From Friedmanniella luteola (GTDB lineage Bacteria; Actinomycetota; Actinomycetes; Propionibacteriales; Propionibacteriaceae): DNA of 64,000 nt. This document shows positions 58,494 through 64,000 of this stretch, piece after piece; within the stretch, counting starts at the first letter, position 1, and every line of letters begins with the position of its first letter. The notes under the pieces were generated by a model that worked only from the letters and a program-made list of their open reading frames with translations, was not told the DNA's origin and did no database searches. The translations under genes were made by a program, and so were the position numbers. The DNA is taken from positions 930,001 through 994,000 of the forward strand of contig NZ_LT629749.1 in the NCBI RefSeq assembly GCF_900105065.1, in the 5' to 3' direction.

Positions 58494-60665
58494 TCAGATG
58501 ATGGTCAGCATCTCCTGGTAGGTGGGGAGCGGCCACAGGTCGTCGGCGACCAGACCCTCGAGCGCGTCGGCGGCGCTGCGGACCGCCGTCATCGGCGGGA
58601 TGAGCGCGTCCCGGGCGTAGGTGGCGTGGTCCATCGAGGTGCCCTCGGCCTCGTGCCCGAGCGCGGCCTCGAGGTCGGCCAGCGCGCCGAGCAGGTCGGT
58701 GACCAGACCGGAGATCGCGGTGAGCGTGCCGGTGTCCCAGGGCAGGTCGACGGCCTTGAGGCTCGCGGCCTGGCCGGCGAGCTCGCCGAGGTAGCGCTGG
58801 GCCGCGGGCAGGATCGTCGTCCGGCCCAGCTCGGCGGTCTGCTTCGCCTCGACGTGGACGCTGAAGACGTACTGCTCCAGGTAGACCTCCTGGCGGCTGG
58901 CCAGCTCGCGGTTGCTCAGCACGTCGTAGCGGTCGAGCACGTCGATGATGGCCGGCTCGGAGAACTGCTGCAGCGCGTCCGGCGTGGTCCGCAGGTTGAG
59001 CAGGCCGCGCGCGGCCGCCTCCTCCTGCCACGCGTCGCTGTAGCCGTTGCCGTTGAACACGGCGGCACCGTGGTCGGTGATCATCTTCGCCAGCAGCGTC
59101 TGGACCGCCTCGTTGAACGGCGTCCCGGCCTCGACCGCCGTCTCCAGGTCGGTGGCGATGTGGTCCATCGCCTCGGCCATGATCGTGTTGATCGCGACCA
59201 TCGGTCCGGAGATCGACTGGTTCGAGCCGGGGGCGCGGAACTCGAACCGGTTGCCCGTGAACGCGAACGGGCTGGTCCGGTTCCGGTCCCCCGGGTCGGC
59301 CTTCATCGGCGGCAGGGTGTCCACCCCGACGTGCAGGAGGCCGGACTCCTTGGAGTCGGTCGCCCCGCCCTTGGCGATCTGGTCGAAGACGTCCATCAGC
59401 TGGTCGCCGAGGAAGATCGAGATGATGGCGGGCGGGGCCTCGTTGGCGCCGAGCCGGAAGTCGTTGCTGGCCGAGGCGACGACGGCCCGCAGCAGCCCGC
59501 CGTAGCGGTGCACCGAGCGGATGACGGCGGCGCAGAAGACCAGGAACTGCGCGTTCTCGTGGGGGGTGTCACCCGGGTTCAGCAGGTTGCCCTGCTTCTT
59601 GTTCCCGATCGAGAAGTTGACGTGCTTGCCGGAGCCGTTGACGCCGTTGAACGGCTTCTCGTGCAGCAGGCAGGCCATCCCGTAGCGCTCGGCGACCTTC
59701 TTCAGCGTGGTCATCATCAGCTGCTGGTGGTCGTGGGCGAGGTTCGACTTCTCGAACAGCGGGGCGATCTCGAACTGGCCGGGGGCGACCTCGTTGTGCC
59801 GGGTCTTGGCCAGGATGCCCTGCTTGAACAGCTCCCGGTCGACCTCGATCATGTACGCCAGCACCCGCTCCGGGATGTGGCCGAAGTAGTGGTCGTCGAA
59901 CTCCTGGCCCTTGGCGGGCGGCGCGCCGAACAGGGTGCGGCCGGTGCTCATCAGGTCGGGGCGGGCGTGGAAGAAGTGCTCGTCGACCAGGAAGTACTCC
60001 TGCTCGGCGCCGGCGTAGGAGACGACCGTGTCGATGTCGGTGTGGCCGAACAGCCGCAGCACGCGGGCGGCCTGCACGCTCATCGCCTGCTGCGAGCGCA
60101 GCAGCGGCGTCTTCTTGTCGAGGGCCTCCCCGGTCCAGGAGATGAAGATGGTGGGGATGCAGAGGGTGTTGCCGTTCGGGTTCTCGAGGATGTAGGCCGG
60201 GCTGGTCACGTCCCAGCCGGTGTAGCCGCGGGCCTCGAAGGTGCTGCGGATGCCGCCGTTGGGGAAGCTGGACCCGTCCGGCTCGCCCTGCAGCAGGGTC
60301 TTGCCGCTGAACTCCGCCATCGAGGAGGAGTCGCTGGAGGGCTCGAGGAACGAGTCGTGCTTCTCCGCGGTCAGCCCGGTCAGCGGGTAGAAGACGTGCG
60401 CGTAGTGCGAGGCGCCGTTCTCCATCGCCCAGTCGCGCATGGCGGAGGCGACGGCGTCCGCGACCGTCGGGTCGAGCGGGGCGCCCTCCTCGATGGTGGC
60501 GTTGACCGAGCGGAAGATGTTCTTCGGCAGCCGGGCCTTCATCTCGGTCGGGCCGAAGACGTTCTTCCCGAACAGCTCACCGAGCGGCTCGCTGAAGTCC
60601 TTGTCGGGGATGACGTAGTCGCTGACCGCCTTCACGGCGGCGCGGCGGGTGGCGTTTCCACTCAT
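58494..60665 (-). CDS. glnN: Type III glutamine synthetase (GlnN)
   Basis: A 723-residue enzyme, much longer than GSI. Type III hallmarks are [56 protein letters not shown] and [20 protein letters not shown], with the C-terminal [14 protein letters not shown]. It forms a double-ring dodecamer making glutamine. GAGGAG lies 8 nt before the ATG. A GCGGAC-TT-GTCCGC dyad sits next to its -10. Its presence with two GSI genes is unusual in one 18-kb stretch. Confidence 0.93.
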   Translation of the reverse strand: MSGNATRRAAVKAVSDYVIPDKDFSEPLGELFGKNVFGPTEMKARLPKNIFRSVNATIEEGAPLDPTVADAVASAMRDWAMENGASHYAHVFYPLTGLTAEKHDSFLEPSSDSSSMAEFSGKTLLQGEPDGSSFPNGGIRSTFEARGYTGWDVTSPAYILENPNGNTLCIPTIFISWTGEALDKKTPLLRSQQAMSVQAARVLRLFGHTDIDTVVSYAGAEQEYFLVDEHFFHARPDLMSTGRTLFGAPPAKGQEFDDHYFGHIPERVLAYMIEVDRELFKQGILAKTRHNEVAPGQFEIAPLFEKSNLAHDHQQLMMTTLKKVAERYGMACLLHEKPFNGVNGSGKHVNFSIGNKKQGNLLNPGDTPHENAQFLVFCAAVIRSVHRYGGLLRAVVASASNDFRLGANEAPPAIISIFLGDQLMDVFDQIAKGGATDSKESGLLHVGVDTLPPMKADPGDRNRTSPFAFTGNRFEFRAPGSNQSISGPMVAINTIMAEAMDHIATDLETAVEAGTPFNEAVQTLLAKMITDHGAAVFNGNGYSDAWQEEAAARGLLNLRTTPDALQQFSEPAIIDVLDRYDVLSNRELASRQEVYLEQYVFSVHVEAKQTAELGRTTILPAAQRYLGELAGQAASLKAVDLPWDTGTLTAISGLVTDLLGALADLEAALGHEAEGTSMDHATYARDALIPPMTAVRSAADALEGLVADDLWPLPTYQEMLTII

Positions 60666-60749
60666 GCGGTGGCTCCTCGGGTGGTGGCTCGGCGGTGGAC
60701 CGGGGTCGGACGGCGCGCGCTGCTCACCGGAGGCCCCGTCCGCCCGCAG

Positions 60750-60773
60750 ACGCTACGGAGCGGACAAGTCCGC
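60750..60773 (-). promoter_or_regulatory. Promoter with dyad before the type III synthetase
   Basis: On the minus strand the perfect 14-bp dyad GCGGAC-TT-GTCCGC (60773-60760) lies 4 bp before a -10-like TAGCGT (60755-60750), i.e. in the promoter spacer. It is unlike the GlnR half-sites of glnA1 and glnA2, so a different regulator may control this gene. Confidence 0.45.
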
Positions 60774-60835
60774 GGTGTTCCGGCTCGGTGTCGGCGGTGT
60801 GACGGCGGCTGCGGGCGGCGACGTAGCCTCGACGG

Positions 60836-61264
60836 GTGAGCACCGCCACCGCGCCCCAGGAGTACCCCGGCGAGCGGTTGGGGCTGGCCCCGGACGGCCG
60901 CGGGTCGCTGGCCTCCTGGCGGTCCCGGATCGCCGCCCTGCTGCTGGACTGGGCCGTCTCGATGGCGGTCGCCGTCGGGCTGTTCGGCACCGCCGTGATG
61001 ACCTCGAACGGGTGGCAGGCGTGGATGGTGCTCGCCACCTTCTTCGTCGAGTCCGCCGTCCTCAGCTGGCTCACGGGCGGCAGCCTCGGCCAGCTGGTGT
61101 GCCGGATCGGCATCGTCCGGCTCGACCGGGTGCCGCTCGGCCTGCTCCGGGCGGTGCTCCGCGCCGCGCTGGTGAGCCTGGCCCTGCCGCCGCTGGTCGT
61201 CGGTGCCGACCGTCGCGGCCTGCACGACTACGCCGTCGGCACCGTCGTGGTGCACCGCCGCTGA
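60836..61264 (+). CDS. RDD-family membrane protein
   Basis: A 142-residue protein. RDD-like signature residues are seen in SWRSRIAALLLDWAVSMAVAV, then two further hydrophobic segments (WMVLATFFVESAVLSWL, LRAVLRAALVSLALPPLVV) and the closing ADRRGLHDYAVGTVVV. RDD proteins are small membrane proteins of mostly unknown role. Orthologues are found next to glnA1 in mycobacteria, as here. GTG follows TAGCCT (60824-60829) by 6 nt. Confidence 0.87.
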   Translation: MSTATAPQEYPGERLGLAPDGRGSLASWRSRIAALLLDWAVSMAVAVGLFGTAVMTSNGWQAWMVLATFFVESAVLSWLTGGSLGQLVCRIGIVRLDRVPLGLLRAVLRAALVSLALPPLVVGADRRGLHDYAVGTVVVHRR

Positions 61265-61289
61265 GGCGGGCTGCGGCCGGTCGGCCGGG

Positions 61290-62654
61290 CTAGAGCACCG
61301 CGCCGGGGTTGAGGATCCCCTGCGGGTCCAGGGCGTCCTTGATCTTCCGGGACAGCGCCATCACGTCGGCGCCCAGCTGGGCCGGCAGCGCCCCCTTCTT
61401 GGTGCGGCCCACCCCGTGCTCGCCCGTGATCGTCCCGCCCAGCCCGAGGGCCAGCGTCATGATCTGCTCGAACGCCTGCTGGGCGCGGGCCGCGCCGGCC
61501 GGGTCGGCGGGGTCGAAGACGATGATCGGGTGCGTGTTGCCGTCCCCGGCGTGCGCGACGACGGGGATCTCCACCGCCAGCTCGGCCGCGATGGCCGCGA
61601 CGCCCTCGACCAGCTCGGGCAGCAGCGGCACCGGGACGCCGACGTCCTCCAGCAGCAGCGACCCGCGCGCCTCGATGGCCGGGAACGCCAGCCGGCGGGC
61701 GGCGATGAACATCTCGCCCTCCTCCGGGTCGTCGGTGCAGAAGACGTCGTCGGCCCCGGCGGCGCGGCACGCCGCCTCGATCACGGCCACCTCCTCGGCG
61801 GCGGCCGCGGCCGGGGCGTCCGACTGCGCGATCAGCAGGGCGCCGGCGCTGCGGTCCAGCCCCATCGGCTTGTGGTCCTCGACCGCGTTGATCGAGGCGG
61901 CGTCCATCAGCTCCAGCATCGACGGGCGCAGCGTCCGGCCGACGGCGACGACGGCCCGGGCGGCGGCCGTGACCGTGGGGAACGACGCGACCAGGGTGGC
62001 GCGGGGCGGCTGGGCGGGGATCAGCCGCAGGACCGCCCGGGTGACGATGCCCAGCGTCCCCTCGCTGCCCACGAACAGCTTGAGCAGGCTGAGCCCGGCG
62101 ACGTCCTTGATCCGCTTGCCGCCCAGGGTGATCAGGGTGCCGTCGGCGAGCACGACGTCGAGGCCCAGCACGTAGTCGGTGGTCACGCCGTACTTCACGC
62201 AGCACAGGCCACCGGCGTTGGTGGCGACGTTGCCGCCGATCGAGCAGATCTCGTAGGACGACGGGTCCGGCGGGTACCAGAGACCGTGCTCGGCCGCCGC
62301 GGCCTTGACCGCGATGTTCAGCGCGCCGGGCTCGACCACCGCCACCCGGGTCTCGACGTCGATCTCGATCCCGCGCATCTGCTCCAGGCTGACCACCAGC
62401 CCGCCGTCGACGGCGGACGACCCGCCGGACAGCCCGGTGCCCGCGCCGCGGGGGACGACCGGGACGCCGTGCGCGGTGGCCCAGCGCAGCGCCTCCTGGA
62501 CGTCGGCGGCGCTCCGGGCCCGGACGACGGCCAGCGGGGTGCCCGCCCCCGGCTCGCGCGCCCAGTCGTGGCGGTAGGCCTCGCACGCGTCCGCGTCCGT
62601 CAGCACCGCATCGCCGAGCGCCTCGACCAGACCGTCCAACGTCGTCGTCGTCAT
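61290..62654 (-). CDS. glcD: FAD-binding glycolate/lactate-oxidase-type dehydrogenase
   Basis: A 454-residue flavoprotein of the VAO/GlcD family. The FAD-binding PP-loop is VPVVPRGAGTGLSGGSSAV; ICSIGGNVATNAGGLCCVKYG and GGTITGEHGVGRTKKGAL complete the signature. It oxidises a 2-hydroxy acid such as glycolate or lactate. No partner GlcE/GlcF is nearby; single-subunit members exist. ATG follows TAGGTT (62666-62661) by 6 nt. The convergent RDD gene ends 26 bp away. Confidence 0.88.
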   Translation of the reverse strand: MTTTTLDGLVEALGDAVLTDADACEAYRHDWAREPGAGTPLAVVRARSAADVQEALRWATAHGVPVVPRGAGTGLSGGSSAVDGGLVVSLEQMRGIEIDVETRVAVVEPGALNIAVKAAAAEHGLWYPPDPSSYEICSIGGNVATNAGGLCCVKYGVTTDYVLGLDVVLADGTLITLGGKRIKDVAGLSLLKLFVGSEGTLGIVTRAVLRLIPAQPPRATLVASFPTVTAAARAVVAVGRTLRPSMLELMDAASINAVEDHKPMGLDRSAGALLIAQSDAPAAAAAEEVAVIEAACRAAGADDVFCTDDPEEGEMFIAARRLAFPAIEARGSLLLEDVGVPVPLLPELVEGVAAIAAELAVEIPVVAHAGDGNTHPIIVFDPADPAGAARAQQAFEQIMTLALGLGGTITGEHGVGRTKKGALPAQLGADVMALSRKIKDALDPQGILNPGAVL

Positions 62655-62683
62655 GGCGCCAACCTAGCCGCCGTCCGGCGGGG

Positions 62684-64000
<1,317 letters not shown>

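Overview
The window is chromosomal DNA from a very high-GC actinobacterium. Evidence for this includes an MshA-type mycothiol glycosyltransferase, a class A RNase P RNA, a GlnR-like nitrogen signature, many GTG starts, and a gene order (glgC end, O-methyltransferase, sigE, anti-sigma, htrA, tatB, mrp, DUF1003, MgtE-N/CBS) that matches the Mycobacterium Rv1213-Rv1234 neighbourhood. A Geodermatophilales-like genome would fit, but that is inference. There is no mobile element, CRISPR array, rRNA or tRNA that I can support, so most of the window is ordinary core chromosome.

Region 1 (1-9,969) is the envelope-stress block: sigE, an unusually large anti-sigma gene that joins a zinc-finger RseA head to an RseB-like tail, the HtrA protease and TatB, followed by convergent mrp, DUF1003 and a CBS-domain gene. 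The sigE upstream region carries a long inverted repeat, a G-rich tract and a perfect ECF-type promoter. Region 2 (10,000-25,250) holds a sugar-acid module (zinc dehydrogenase, IlvD-type dehydratase, VOC protein), a PBP4-type carboxypeptidase, oxidoreductases, aminopeptidase P, a small acyltransferase/phosphatase operon, a drug exporter, a zinc-ribbon coiled-coil protein that seems to start at ATC, and an RNB ribonuclease.

Region 3 (25,250-36,010) contains a structured convergent gap with two tandem operators, a secreted M15 peptidase with a lipoprotein, DNA glycosylase, ArfB, and a LacI-controlled multiple-monosaccharide ABC transporter whose promoter carries a 14-bp palindromic operator. 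rnpB follows on the minus strand. Region 4 (36,100-49,300) has map, nadE, nitrilase, glnA2, a metallo-hydrolase and glnE. Region 5 (49,200-64,000) has mshA with a transporter and GntR regulator, a shortened CDP-glycerol transferase, a polyol dehydrogenase with a HAD phosphatase, then glnA1, a type III glutamine synthetase, RDD protein, glycolate-oxidase-like flavoprotein and an ABC-F ATPase cut by the window end.

Two themes cross the window. First, about twenty genes have a TANNNT-like -10 hexamer 6-7 nt before the start codon, so they are probably transcribed without a leader; this rule lets most start codons be chosen. Second, nitrogen assimilation is concentrated here: three different classes of glutamine synthetase plus the adenylyltransferase GlnE lie within 18.5 kb, with GlnR-like 11-bp-spaced half-sites before glnA1 and glnA2.
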